Source: Fomitopsis serialis (lineage: Eukaryota > Basidiomycota > Agaricomycetes > Polyporales > Fomitopsidaceae). From it: 21,834 nucleotides of DNA. Below the pieces are notes generated by a model. It was not told the DNA's origin. It ran no database searches and saw nothing but the letters and a program-made list of their open reading frames with translations. The stretch's first letter is position 1, and each line of letters opens with the position of its first letter. The stretch is from assembly GCF_022376445.1 (NCBI RefSeq), contig NW_025955535.1, positions 1-21,834 of the forward strand, in the 5' to 3' direction. Both the position numbers and the translations under genes were made by a program. Of this stretch, positions 1 through 10,675 are shown piece by piece.

Positions 1-2580
1 GCCTGATTGTTGTCGCGCTCCCTATGAGCGGTGCGTTTTCTGCTTTGCGTCACGTCCATCTATGTTGCATCGGATAATTAACATGTTTGCGACTTGCAGA
101 TGATATCGAGAATCAGACCGCCCTTAGGCTAGCTCGCGAGGCTGATCGTGACGGTTCACGGACTATCGGTAAGTCCCATGGCCGTATCCGAGCGAACGAA
201 AGTCGAATGCAACCTTGCCTTTTCTACAGGTGTAATGACCAAGCCTGATACGCTGACCCCGGGATCTATCAAGGCAAAAGACCTCTGGCTGGAGATCCTC
301 GAGGGTCGCTCGCAGAATCATTTCCTCCGCCACGGTTACTATTGCACTCGCCAGCCAGATGATGGAGAACGTACTGCAGGCATCACACCTTCAGAGGCTC
401 GCGAGGCGGAAACACGTTTCTTTCAAAACACAGCTCCATGGGATACGTCAGCAGATAAGCAACGCTTTGGAACCAAGAACCTCGTGAAGTATCTCAGCGG
501 GATGCTCACTCAGATAATCAATAAAGTGTAAGGATATCCGCTCGTCACTATGTATGCCGACATAGCTGACAAATGCCGTCGTTTGAAAGTCTACCGAAAC
601 TTCAGCGCGAGGTAGAGAACAAGCTCACCGCATGCTATACAGAGCTGCGAAAGCTACCGAAGGAAGTGACGAGCGAACCTGCCGCTTTCGTGTTTGGTCT
701 CCTCTCGTCTTTCTGCACAGACATACGGTCACGTGTCTCAGGTATCCCAGGTGCAGAAATTCTGGTACAACAGAGTCGACGCGAGTTTGAGGCTCTCAAG
801 CATGCCATTCGCGGCACTGCACCAAGGTTCATACCACTTCCCTCGGCAAGGGACGCACCTTTCAGCTCCACCGTGGACGTGCTCTCTGATTTGGATGAAG
901 ACAATGAAACAATCATAAACGGTCTTCCTCCTGGAACATCGACTAATGAGATATACTTGAAGGATATGCGTGTTCATATCCGACGGTGCGTTATGCACAA
1001 GTGACCTACGCCTTCCGCGTTGACAAGTGGTGTCGCCTCTCCTCCTTTGTTTAGGTCCATGACGCGCGAATTGCCCTTCAACGTCCCCTACCCGGCCAAG
1101 ACACTATTGATACAGAGGTTCCAAGAGACCTGGGAGAGGGAATGCTTCGCCTGCTTCGAAAAAATACAGCGGCTTTTCAACCGCACGCTCTCCCAGTTGA
1201 TGCGTGACCGCTTCGGGCGTTTTAGACATCTCGAAAGTCAAATTGAGTATGTGGCTCGCCGCCTCCCGTCTTCATTAATGTAGCGCTGATGTGCCCAATC
1301 ATGCAGAGCCGCCGTCATGTCGTTGCTTCAAGTGCGCCGCACTGCTGCGTCCGAGCAGATCGAGATTCTCTTGAAATTCGAAACTACGCCCTTCACTCAG
1401 AATACCCACTATCTCTCTGATGCAACAGACAAGGTACTCTCCCGATACAAGGACATACGTGGTGGTAGGACCAGTGTCCGTTGCCTTCCAGAAGCCGAAG
1501 CAACTGCTGAAGAACCGTTGGTGTATCATGCTGATGGTAAGCATGAAGGTCAGTGCTGATATGTATCCTCGTATGTGTGGCTAATGTGACATGTGTAGAA
1601 AAGTGATTTTGCTGAGGATGAGCCTCCATCCGAAGGATCATCCGGTTCCGATCGAACAAACGGCAGAAGAGTACGTTTCTGTGTATCATCTACAACTGCT
1701 CCACCTCAATCTGGTCACGCTCAGGATATATTGGCATGAGTCTCCTCCTCGCGAGCTGCCTCCGAAGAGAAAGGGCAAAAAATCCAAGGGCAAATCTCCA
1801 TGGAGCCTACGCCAGTGAACATTATGACGAGGCTGAGTCGAATTCACGCCTGCAGGTAAGCTAGTGCACCGTCATAATTACTGTTTGTCCATGATACTCT
1901 GGATCATTGCTGACCAGCGTCGTCTTTCACTGGCTTCGCTGAATAGTGCCTTCACCAGCTTTTGGTGGGTTCGGCGGGCTCGATACCTCGGACAGCCCAA
2001 CAGCAAGCACAGCGGTCAATGCGAGCGCCCCAACATATGCTAATGCTAGATACGCACCGTCTTCCCCAGTGGTGCCACCCTTGCATTGCCTGCTATAAGT
2101 GGAACACCACACGGCCGGCTAGAAGCTGAGGCGTTCGCAGCGCTGGCAAATTGGGTTATGTCGGACTAACAGCGGACGACCTAGGGAAGCTCAATCCGCC
2201 TGACGAATACGAGGAAGAGCTCAGTGTGATGGCGGAAGTAAGGGCTTACTTCCAGGTCTCGTACAAGGTGTGTTTCGTGTTGCTTCCATGGCCGACGAAT
2301 GACTTGACCCATTTGACTTAGCGGATCATCGATTACATTCCTCTTGCTATCGACCATACCTTCCTATTCGCCTTCGCCGAGGCTCTCCAGCTGCACCTCA
2401 TCGAGCCTGGCACTCGGGACGCCTGACGCAGCTGCCCGTTGCGCGACGTACCTCAGCGAAGAGCTTGATATCGTCTCCCGCCGACAGGAGCTGACGGGGA
2501 AGAAGACGAGTCTAGAGAAGGCGAAGATGGAGCTGATGAGTGCGTCTCTCGCCGGTGTCGAGGTATCTGCACCGTCGTAA
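1..2580 (+). CDS. Dynamin-like GTPase, copy A (5'-truncated by window edge, frame breaks near 3' end)
   Basis: Large dynamin-family GTPase (Mx/Vps1-like fungal group), a membrane-remodelling mechanoenzyme. The window opens inside the G domain. Exons I can join in phase: 1-30, 100-168, 230-527, 590-985, 1055-1246, 1307-1536; the later linker (about 1599-2140) is poorly resolved and low-complexity. Seen: the G4 motif GVMTKPDT after 230, then LWLEILEGRSQ and the stalk (LPKLQREVENKL, ETWERECFACFEKIQ), then a GED-like end (PPDEYEEELSVMAEVRAYF, intron 2268-2321, RIIDYIPLAIDHTFLFAF). Two single-frame jumps interrupt the 3' part: near 2144-2152 (AFAALA to KLGYVGLTADD) and near 2401-2408 (HLIE to LALGTPDAAARC). 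The last frame ends at the stop at 2578-2580. The gene may be decayed, or these may be assembly indels, since eIF5B in this window also shows them. Family assignment is firm; intactness is not. Confidence 0.8.
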
Positions 2581-2774
2581 GACCTTGCTCACCGACTGCA
2601 TCTGATTATCCCGGTGTGTACAATATGGTGTCAAGTATTCCGAGACACGTGCCTTCGTTCCGTTTCAAGAGTCAGTCCAGTGGTTTCAGTATGTGTACTT
2701 GTTTGAGGCTACAGTATCGGTTGCGTCGTTGATCAATGATGTCTCCCTCGTTGTGGTACTTCGTGTGGTGCTAC

Positions 2775-3450
2775 TCAGTGCCATGCGGTGTATCTCCGGG
2801 CGCCACATTGCAGATGAACACATCCAGCCTCTGCAACGCCCTGCGCGTCTGCCAGTGCTCGCGCCACCTCCCTCAGGGTAGCGAAGCCCACCCTGTAGTA
2901 CCGGTACCAGGTAACGGTACCCATCGAGCTGACGTCCTTCAGCGCCCGGTTCAGCCCCGCCTCCGAGTCCGCGCTCTGCGCCTCTCCTCGTTCGGGGAGA
3001 CGATGAGCACGCGCGCATTGGCGCGGGCACGTCGTAGAACTCGATGCCTGACGAGCCGCCTGTAATTTACACTGTAACGATGCACCGCGCGTCCGGAGAA
3101 GTCGCGGCGATCTGGTCGGGCAGAAGCGGCCGCTCATGAGCTCGAGCGTGGCAGGGTCTGGCTGTCTTTTCCTTCGCGATCGTGTCAGTCGTTCGATAGA
3201 GCGAGGGTCGATATGGTCACTGGCAAGTACTGGTGTCGCCGGATGGCATTTGCATGATGTTCGTGCCCAGAAACTTGCAGCGAACTTCAAGAAGGCGTTG
3301 CGCTAGGCGGCGGGCTTTGTACGTGTCTGTTTCGGAGACCTTTAACTTTAACTCGTCAGGGGCAATGCGCACTCGCTGTGATGTATACGTCATCCGAAGA
3401 GTACAGTCTACGAAGTAAGGGTCTACATCGATTGGTCTTGATTTCCCCAC
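2775..3450 (-). pseudogene. Decayed coding remnant of unknown family
   Basis: I do not recognise this. Protein-like segments appear in different minus-strand frames: 3450-3217 (contains RIAPDELKLKVSETDTYKA), then about 2970-2880 (NRALKDVSSMGTVTWYRYY), then about 2870-2775 (LQRLDVFICNVAPGD followed by a stop). They read as consecutive pieces of one protein separated by frame changes, with no clean splice sites between them. The opposite strand gives only Arg/Pro/Ser-rich shadow frames. It lies just downstream of dynamin copy A in opposite orientation. It could instead be chance open frame in GC-rich DNA. Confidence 0.3.
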
Positions 3451-3605
3451 AGGTGGTTTGCCTTACGAGGTATGCTCAACCTTAGCCTGAGGCTCAGGGG
3501 TCCAGGTGAGTCGACATATAGTCTGCTTCCCCGTCGCTCAAGTTCATATACCACATAGTTGTCCGCATCTGACAGATGATACATACTGAGGAGGCGGTAA
3601 GGTCG

Positions 3606-3643
3606 GCCGGAAGGCCACGGTTCGAATACGGACGCGGTTCGGC
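3606..3643 (+). repeat. 38-bp dispersed repeat, left copy
   Basis: The segment beginning GCCGGAAGGCCAC and ending GACGCGGTTCGGC recurs in inverted orientation at 5897-5934 with 33 of 38 positions identical by hand alignment. Similarity weakly extends about 8 bp outward. In the equivalent frame the copies read AGRPRFEYGRGSA and AGRPQFDFGRGSA. The surrounding stretch 3451-3999 has no convincing gene. Confidence 0.6.
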
Positions 3644-3999
3644 CTCCGGACCATGCCCGAGGCCCGAGCGCCGTCCACCTCCTTGCGTCGTTTCAAAGTA
3701 CATAGTTACAGTACTGTCCTCCAAGTACTGTTCGAACGTGCAGCGCTCAATTTCTCACTCTGGCATGTACATACACTCGCTGCGCTCTTCGACCTAGCCG
3801 CATCCTCTAAGTTTGGAAGCACGCTTGATCCTGTGCGGGCCGTCGAATCGCTCGCGGCGTTGCCTCATGCCAATCTGCCACTGCTGCCACTCTCTCCCTC
3901 TCTCGCCGTGGGCACCACCCCCTCAATATTCATCCACGACGGCCTGGCTCGGGCTCGGGTGTGTAAGAGCACCACCACGAGCGCAACAACAATGGCACT

Positions 4000-4640
4000 G
4001 TGAAGCGCATCGAAGGCCCGAGACGGAACGATGGGCACGCAGGGTAAGTGCCCAGCATGCGGCGTACGCGACCGACGAGCGCGTGAGCAACAGACGCGAA
4101 GGTGAGTACCATTGCACGCGAGCAAGCTGGCTAAGAACGGGCGTGGGGTATGGTTGGTAGGGCCGGGGCACGCAGTACACACGCCGGCCGTGAGCGCGCA
4201 GGGCATAAGCCCAGCACACAAACACGGCCGACGACCGGACTGCGGTTGCATCAGCGAAGGAATCGGACGGATGGGAGAATGTGGGCAGGCGCAGGGCGCA
4301 GTCGCCGTCGCGCCATGAAGCGCAATGCGCACGCCGACCGCGAGCGCACCGGGCGAATGCCCAGCACGCAGACACCGCCGACGAACGCGCGCAGAGCGAG
4401 TGGGCAGGCGGGCGAGCAGGCGTGGACGGGCAATCGGATGGGCAAGCGAGTGGATGGGTGGGAGAGCGCGCAGGCGACAGCGCACACATCAACCGCGAGC
4501 GCGATGGGCGAACACTCACTGGACGCAGGCACGGCTGACGAACGCGTGCGCAGAGGCGTGCGAGCGGGCACACAAGCGGGCCACGACACGTACAGCGAGA
4601 ACGAAGGTGAATGCTCGGCGAGCATGCAGGGCAAAGTTTC
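4000..4640. repeat. Degenerate ~150-bp tandem repeat, about four units
   Basis: A GC-rich block with recurring landmarks of the type CGAGCGC...CAGGGC...GCCCAGCA...CCGACGA. Landmark spacing is about 159 (4040 to 4199), 150 (4191 to 4341) and 155 bp (4341 to 4496). A fifth, poorer unit may run to about 4750. In the + frame of 4150-4647 two units read HAGRERAGHKPSTQT and HADRERTGRMPSTQT, exactly 50 codons apart. Long open frames exist on both strands here because the repeat is GC-rich and stop-poor, so I do not call a gene. Confidence 0.6.
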
Positions 4641-5896
4641 ACCGTAAAGCGCAGCCGACGATCGGACCATGGGCCCAGACGCAGCTACGAGCGGGGAGGG
4701 CCGACAGACGGCGGGCCCGGACGGGAGCGAGTCGGCAAGGAAGGGTGAATGGCTGGCAGAGACGGGTGATGACGAGGGGATGAGATGAGCCTTGAGGACG
4801 AGCAAGGACGAGCGAATGTCAGGTACGACGCGCGGCAACACCGAGGATGCAAGCACAACGCGGACGAGTCGGAGTCGGAGAGTGACCACTCGGAGGCCAT
4901 GGGCATAGATGCACTGCACGTCTGAATAACTTCCAGGCTCTGCTGTCAATTCATGGGTTATAGGGACACTATGATCCCCCAGACTACTACGAACATCGTT
5001 CACTGGCTGTCACAAACAGCACGAATTACTGGATGCCTCATTTGTCCACGCGACACAGGATTGTATTCGAAATGGTATGTGCATTGTCCGAACTGCCTCT
5101 AATGATAATTACAAGTGATACTGACAGTGACCCGGTGCGACCATACAGCAGAGGGAACAGCCAATTTACCCATACACTCTGCCAAACGAATTCCACGCAG
5201 GCTCGAGCTCATCAATGGCACGCGCTTTGTGGCTGACAGAGTCTGTCGGTAAATGGTACCTACGCACACTACTGGGCATGGTGTGTATGTCTACTAACTT
5301 CTAAGTTGCGTATTTGATCGCGAGAGGGGATGGGGTAAGCGGATCCCAGAGCAATGCATGTCGACTCGGACTCCGGCGATGACCAGAAGACTTCCTGCAA
5401 GTCATTCAATATTGAATCTGCTTGCGCAAGCCGTACGTATTGGTATGTTGCGGGCTGATATCAGGCCACGAAGCCGACTCCTGGAGGGAGGCGGCTGAGT
5501 GACCTCCTGGGTTAGCATTGCTACCAAATGATTTGGACCGGATAGTCACATTGGAGTTGTATACAAAACGAATAAGACATGCGGGCGCACATCGAACTTC
5601 CGTAGCGTGGCACGGGCTTCGGCTGGTTGTAACCACGTACGAAAACAGTGGGCTAAGATCTTTATTAGCTCTATGATCTATTACGGCTACGTTCGAACTT
5701 GATGGGCGCTTATTCCCCGTTTGCGCCACCGTACTCAGTGACGATTTTCGACTTTCTTGCAAGGCCACTCGATGCCTCAAAATATCATCTCAATAGGTCT
5801 TGCAGTTGTAGCGAGTCCCTCCGGATCACGGAAAGAGTATGTGAACTGCTTTGTTGAACTCGTCGGTGGGTGGCCGGCGTCTATCCTGCGGATAGC
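4641..5896. other. Gene-poor stretch, nothing recognised
   Basis: Beyond the decaying end of the tandem repeat I see only short unsupported frames, for example one of 67 codons at 5033-5236 and one of 124 codons on the minus strand at 5406-5780. None has a recognisable domain, convincing splice sites or repeat structure. Confidence 0.5.
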
Positions 5897-5934
5897 GCCG
5901 AGCCGCGTCCAAAATCGAACTGTGGCCTTCCGGC
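5897..5934 (-). repeat. 38-bp dispersed repeat, right (inverted) copy
   Basis: Inverted partner of 3606-3643 (about 87% identical by eye). The two copies face each other across about 2.25 kb containing the tandem repeat, as terminal repeats of a non-autonomous element might. No target-site duplication was found. The stretch 5935-6299 has no gene and leads into dynamin copy B. Confidence 0.6.
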
Positions 5935-6299
5935 GTACCATAGAGGCGGTGCACACCAGAAAGTACGAGACGCAACGCACCCAATGTTCGCTGTTGGTGA
6001 GGACACACCTCGCATCGATGCATGTGAGAGCCTCAAATAGCTCTTCGAGCACTGTTCTCTTTCAGTAACTGTATCCGTTTTGAGGTGGCGATACGCAGAT
6101 ACGTAATAACGTTCAAATCCTGGACGCATTAGAGTTTCCACGTTGAACAGAAGGTTAATGACCCATGATCCAGTAGGCTCTCGAATCGCCCTGTCCAGCG
6201 ACGCTCACCCTGGAATTGGTGTGCGTCTCTACGGCAAACTCCTTCGCCTCGAGTACTTCACAGGGTTGGTGCAAGTGATCTCTGCCTCTGACACCCATC

Positions 6300-7765
6300 A
6301 TGTCTGCCCCCACCCCGTTCTCTGAGGGTGGCTACTCCCAGTACCGCGAGCAAGTGCTGACATCGGCAAAAAAACTCCGCGCAGTCGGGTAAGCACCTCT
6401 CGCACTTCGGGCCCTCTGCTCTCCGCACACGGGTTCTCTTGTCTCTGTCGCGAGAGCGTGTGCATTGCTAATTAATTATCTCCGGTGCATGACCCGCAGA
6501 GCTCACATCCATCTTGACCTGCCACGCATCGTGGTCATCGGAAACCAAAGTGCAGGGAAGTCTAGTCTTATCGAGGCCATATCGGGAGTAAGATGACTTC
6601 ATGGGCTTGTCCTATCCCATCTGACTGCTCAACAGATCGAAGTGCCGCGCAATGCTGGCACCTGCACTCGTTGTCCCATGGAATGCAGGCTACTCTCATC
6701 GAAGGAAGAGTGGTCCTGCCAAGTCTCTATACGCTGGGAGTTCGACGCGGACGGTCGGAGCAAGGACCATGTCGAGCAAGTCCCATTTGGGGGCTTACTC
6801 ACGGACAAGTCAGATGTCGAATTAATGCTCAGGCGAGCTCAAACGGCGGTGCTGGACAGCGGGAAACGACCTTTGGCATACTACGCGAACATGAATGCGG
6901 GCGATCTGTACGCGTTGCCTTGGGACCTATCGACATTACCTTTCTCGCAGAATGTTGTTTGCGTCGACATCTCGGGCCCAGACCTGACCTATCTATCCTT
7001 TGTTGACTTACCAGGTTGATCATGCTGGGTTTCCCCGAGGTCGTGCGACGAAGCTGACGCCGGTGAGCCAGGCATTATATCGAACGCCGACGCCAACGTT
7101 GTGAAATTTGTCGAGCGCATGGTCCAGTCATACATATCAGGCACTTGTCTGATTGTTGTTGCGCTGTCCATGGAGAGTACGTTCTCTGCTTTGCGTCATG
7201 TCCATCTACATTGCAACTGATCATTGAAATGTTTGTGCCTTGCAGCTGATATCGAGAATCAGACCGCCCTTAGGTTAGCTCGCGAGGCTGATCATGACGA
7301 TTCACGGACCGTTGGTAAGTAGGCATATCCCACGGCTGTATCTGAGTGGACAAACGTCGAACGCAGCCTTGTCCTTTCTACAGGTGTCATGACCAAGGCT
7401 GATAGGTGGCCCGTGAGATGTATGGAGGCAAGAGAGATAGAACTCTGGCTGGAGATCCTCGAGGGCCGCTCGCAGGACCATCACCTCCGCCACGGTTACT
7501 ATTGCACTCGCCAACCAAACGCCGCAGAGCGTGCTGCAGGCATCACACCCTCAGAGGCTCGCGAGGCGGAAACACTCTTCTTTCAAACAACGGCCCCATG
7601 GGATACGTCAGCAAATAAGCAACATCTTGGAACCGAGAACCTCGTGAGGCACCTCAGCAACATGCTCGCCGAGATGATCAGAGTGTAAGAACACTAGCTT
7701 GTCACTATTCAGTACGCCGAAGTAGCTGACAAGTGTCGTGGTTTGAAGGTCTACCGCGACTTGAG
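6300..7765 (+). pseudogene. Dynamin-like GTPase, copy B: G-domain half only, truncated
   Basis: Partial duplicate of copy A in direct orientation. Exons: 6300-6388 (start MSAPTPFSEGGYSQYREQV), 6500-6587, 6636-7014, 7072-7176, 7246-7314, 7384-7684, all joining in phase. Visible motifs: P-loop GNQSAGKSS, switch-I region RNAGTCTRCP, DLPG (split by an intron with donor GTTGAT), DIENQTALRLAREAD, and G4 VMTKAD. Just after G4 the usual TLxPG segment is scrambled (RWPVRCMEAREIE), as if by compensating indels; the frame then recovers at LWLEILEGRSQ. Relative to A the next acceptor has changed (AAAG to AAGG at about 7747), and homology ends near 7765, so the stalk and GED are absent. Probably non-functional, or at best a G-domain-only protein ending at the stop at 7686-7688. 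Shared introns show it arose by DNA duplication, not retroposition. Confidence 0.75.
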
Positions 7766-8932
7766 GGTGACTCCGGGCTACGCTTCTCGAGGAATAATAC
7801 TCGAGAAGCAGACACCGCGACTGCGCAACCACTGCTGACGCGGACAAATAGTAAATTCTATTCCGCGATTACACATGTAATACATACGGGGCGTACAAGT
7901 TCGTGATTTCGAGATGGTTCGCAGCTGCCAGTGGTGTAGTGATGGTGTGGACCAGTACATTATGCGGTGGCCCGCTGCCAGCCTTGGCGCTGAACCTATG
8001 GTGCCCTGAGGCACGAAGGTTGAAGACAGCGATTGTCGACGTGGTCCTAGGAACTTGAACTTCGATGAGTCGCTCCGAGTCGTCGGACGACCAAGGGCGT
8101 CTGCATGCTTCCATTTCTGGCAGGTATTGTTCAAGTTCCTCTGACCGCCACAGCGCCGCCGCAGTGCCTTGAGCTCGACACTTCATCCTATTAAATCCTT
8201 GTCTCTCGCTCCGAGTCACTGACCTCCATTGAAGACTTCGCAGGCGAAACCTGCCAACGCGCCCCCAACTTGGCTAGGGATGCGGTACTCGGATTCCGAC
8301 TCGGCAGTGGCAGGGGTTGATCAGAGTCAAGGAGACGGCCCGGGCATGCTAGCGGCCCTGGCGCAGGCAAGCACTGCCAGTATCACAACAACATATGAGT
8401 CCGTGAAGACCTCAGCTGCTGACGAAACATATTCTGATGGGAGGTATGATAATTGTCTGCTGTTATCAGTAACTTTCGAACCAAACCCGGGCGGGTACTC
8501 ACGTCCATACCCACTAGCAATTTGAAGCAAGCGCGGACACTCGACAACAGTGATTCGATTTCCACAGAAACAATAGACGATGGTGACAAACAGGCCTTGT
8601 CCTGTGCGAATCAAAGAGAGAAACAAGGGAAGGAATGGTCGTTCCCTATGGTCTGTGCCGTTTCAATCTGGCCTTCGCGTCTCCCACACTGTCGCGAGTT
8701 ACGGTGCACTGGCATCGTGTCCACAACTTGCACCATGATGACAACGCAGTGTCTTGTCTAACAGAGCGGAGTCGACGCACTCACTCTATGCAGATAGCAA
8801 AACCGGGCAACGGTCTCAGGGATCGACGCCAAAACTCTGGTCAGAAGGTCCAGGAGCGAACCCAGGGATGACGCAATAATGGTACAACATCGTAAGACTA
8901 TCTCAGTCCCTGCTTTTCGGTAATGTCAATCA
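7766..8932. other. No convincing gene
   Basis: Homology to dynamin stops at about 7765. Beyond that are overlapping frames of 60-120 codons on both strands (for example minus 7869-8219 and plus 8229-8525) with no domain I recognise and no supporting intron structure. A perfect 10-bp hairpin lies at 7782-7809. Confidence 0.45.
7782..7809. repeat. Perfect 10-bp inverted repeat (hairpin) at the dynamin B breakpoint
   Basis: GCTTCTCGAG at 7782-7791 and its exact reverse complement at 7800-7809, separated by an 8-nt loop (GAATAATA). It begins about 17 bp past the point where copy B stops matching copy A. Confidence 0.6.
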
Positions 8933-10249
8933 CTATAGGTTCTTGAACTGGCTCAGTTTACTCTCCATCACGTCCTCAAGGATCTCCTGTCCGATGACTG
9001 TTTGCCATCTCTCGTCCTCGAGATTGATATCCTCAATCGTAGCTTCCCCGTCAAACTCGTCAAGGCCCATCTCCTCGAGAAATTCCTGGACTTGCCGATG
9101 TGAATAGTCGGCAGTAATGTCACCGCCGACGAAGTGAACACACAGGGTGTGACAAAAGTGTTCACGGAAGAAGTCGTCCGACGTGGCCCCCGCTGGAATT
9201 GTACCAAGGCAAGAGGGCAGGCCGGAACCTATGGCCGCCGCGTCAAATATTCGGACGCGGTACCCATCCTGGAGACCCAGTAGCAAACCTCAGTTGAGTG
9301 GGAGCATCTAACTGAAATGCACCGAACGACTCACATCTACGTCAACACTGAACGCGTTCGAGTGCCACAACTTGTAGATATCGCCTCGCATAGTCGCCAA
9401 ATTATTGATGCCCTGGAAATATTCTATTTCGGGTAACAATGATCTCTCTCCTGCCACGGTTGTGACCTAAAGCTGTCGTGAGTAGTTATTGCCACGCAGG
9501 GTATGTAAAGAAAACGCACGTAGCGGACCATGCCTGGAGGATACATCCAGTGCACATCTACAGGGCTAGTTCCCGACTCGGATCCTGTAAAGATACACTT
9601 GCCCCCGTCACGAGCAGAGACTTGATCGCGGAGTTTAATTGGTACGTTGTACTGAATGATGTCACTAATAAGGGGCTAGCGAGATACCTCATGTTCTGAA
9701 GGCCTCACCAATTCCAAGCTCTCGATACTACCGGGTGTTGGTTCCATGGTGGAAAAAATTTGCTTCTTTTCTTCCAGCGATACGACGGAGTAGGAGGGGT
9801 TGAAGGGAAATGGCATGGCAAAGAAGGATCGCTCGTCTGATCATGGTAAGTCATCCTCCTCCAAGCGCATGAAACAAATGCACTACCGATGTAGAAACAA
9901 CCATAGTCCCCGGGGCCTAAAACATTGGAGATCGGGACAGTTTCGAGAGGCTCGGGATGGAAGTTCAAAGGGCCGTCGCGTCGCCACGAGACATGTTTGA
10001 CCTCCATTACGTCGACCCCACCAAGACGGGCGATCATGTTGACCCAGCGGACTAGAGTACTGCCCGTGACAGAACCAACAAGTTCCGAGCTGAAGCCTAT
10101 AAGTACAGAGGGTCATTAAGACATTGTTCATCACAATATATGCGCAAAAGCGAACAAGCCATGATTTGAGACGAAGGAGTCGAAGGCCACCATATGAAGA
10201 TGTCTGCACGGCGTGATTGTGACCGTCTTGACGCATGCACGCGAGACAT
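8933..10249 (-). CDS. HNH_2-type nuclease-like protein
   Basis: Fungal protein with an HNH_2-like (PF13391-type) domain, predicted metal-dependent nuclease fold, biological role unknown. Exons read on the minus strand: 10096-9887, 9836-9709, 9651-9520, 9412-9335, 9268-8933 (stop), with all phases agreeing. The N-terminal exon above 10096 is uncertain; the ATG at 10249-10247 is one option but needs a very short (about 38 nt) intron. Domain core: KLRDQVSARDGGKCIFTG, then VDVHWMYPPGM (first His), then GINNLATMRGDIYKLWHS, then FSVDVDDGYRVRIFD. The last motif normally reads DIH; here it is DIY, so the final His of the HNH triad may be lost. The C-terminal tail is acidic (EFLEEMGLDEFDGEATIED), about 110 residues after the core. 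Transcribed divergently from Icp55, with a foldback element between them. Confidence 0.7.
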
Positions 10250-10330
10250 GGCCGATACTGAGTACGTGAGGTGCTACGGAAGTCCTAAGTTAGTCGACGT
10301 GGATGACCAGGAATATCAAGTAGGGTTGCG

Positions 10331-10524
10331 ACAGCTAATTCCATATTGCTAGACCGCCGCCCGAAAATGCGTGCACAAGCGGAGGGCGTCGGGCCTTCGT
10401 CTGGCTTTGTTCTCAAGCGACACGCGCGCACTACCTCGGCTTCAAATTTTGAGCTTGTTCGCCCTCGATGCTACCGCTTGTACACACTGTTCGGCGAGGG
10501 GTCCAGCAATATAGAACGAGCTGT
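10331..10524. mobile_element. MITE-like foldback element A
   Basis: About 194 bp with long imperfect terminal inverted repeats: the left end reads ACAGCTAATTCC...TTGCTAGACC, and the right end, reverse-complemented, reads ACAGCTCGTTC...TTGCTGGACC. Arms stay similar for about 55 bp (inner part CCGAAAA.G.GTGCACA). The inner 164 bp (10346-10509) is flanked by TA on both sides, which may be a target duplication or chance. A related element (B) is at 11107-11341. It lies about 150 bp upstream of the Icp55 start codon. No coding capacity. Confidence 0.65.
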
Positions 10525-10675
10525 AACATCTTTCTGGGTAGTGCGTGCATAGTGTTGAATCTGTATGACGCTGTGAGGAAAGCGTACAACTTGAACTTGG
10601 TCTGGGCGAAGGAACGTCCTCAGGCGCCTGTGTGAACCGAATCGCCGACGCCGTGGGCCGCGGCGGGCGACCTGC

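Noticed and set aside
3606..3643. Possible tRNA-derived SINE, because GGTTCGAATAC resembles a Pol III B box
   Set aside because: No matching A box at the right distance, no poly-A or simple-repeat tail, and the B-box core is not conserved in the second copy.
3865..5003. Long overlapping open frames on both strands (up to 250 codons on the minus strand)
   Set aside because: They overlap each other in several frames inside the GC-rich tandem repeat, with Arg/Ala/Pro/Ser-rich composition and no domain; stop scarcity explains them.
7011..7020. Apparent stop after DLPG in dynamin copy B (GGT TGA)
   Set aside because: A phase-1 intron 7015-7071 with donor GTTGAT and acceptor CAG restores DLPGIISNADANVV, so this is not a nonsense mutation.
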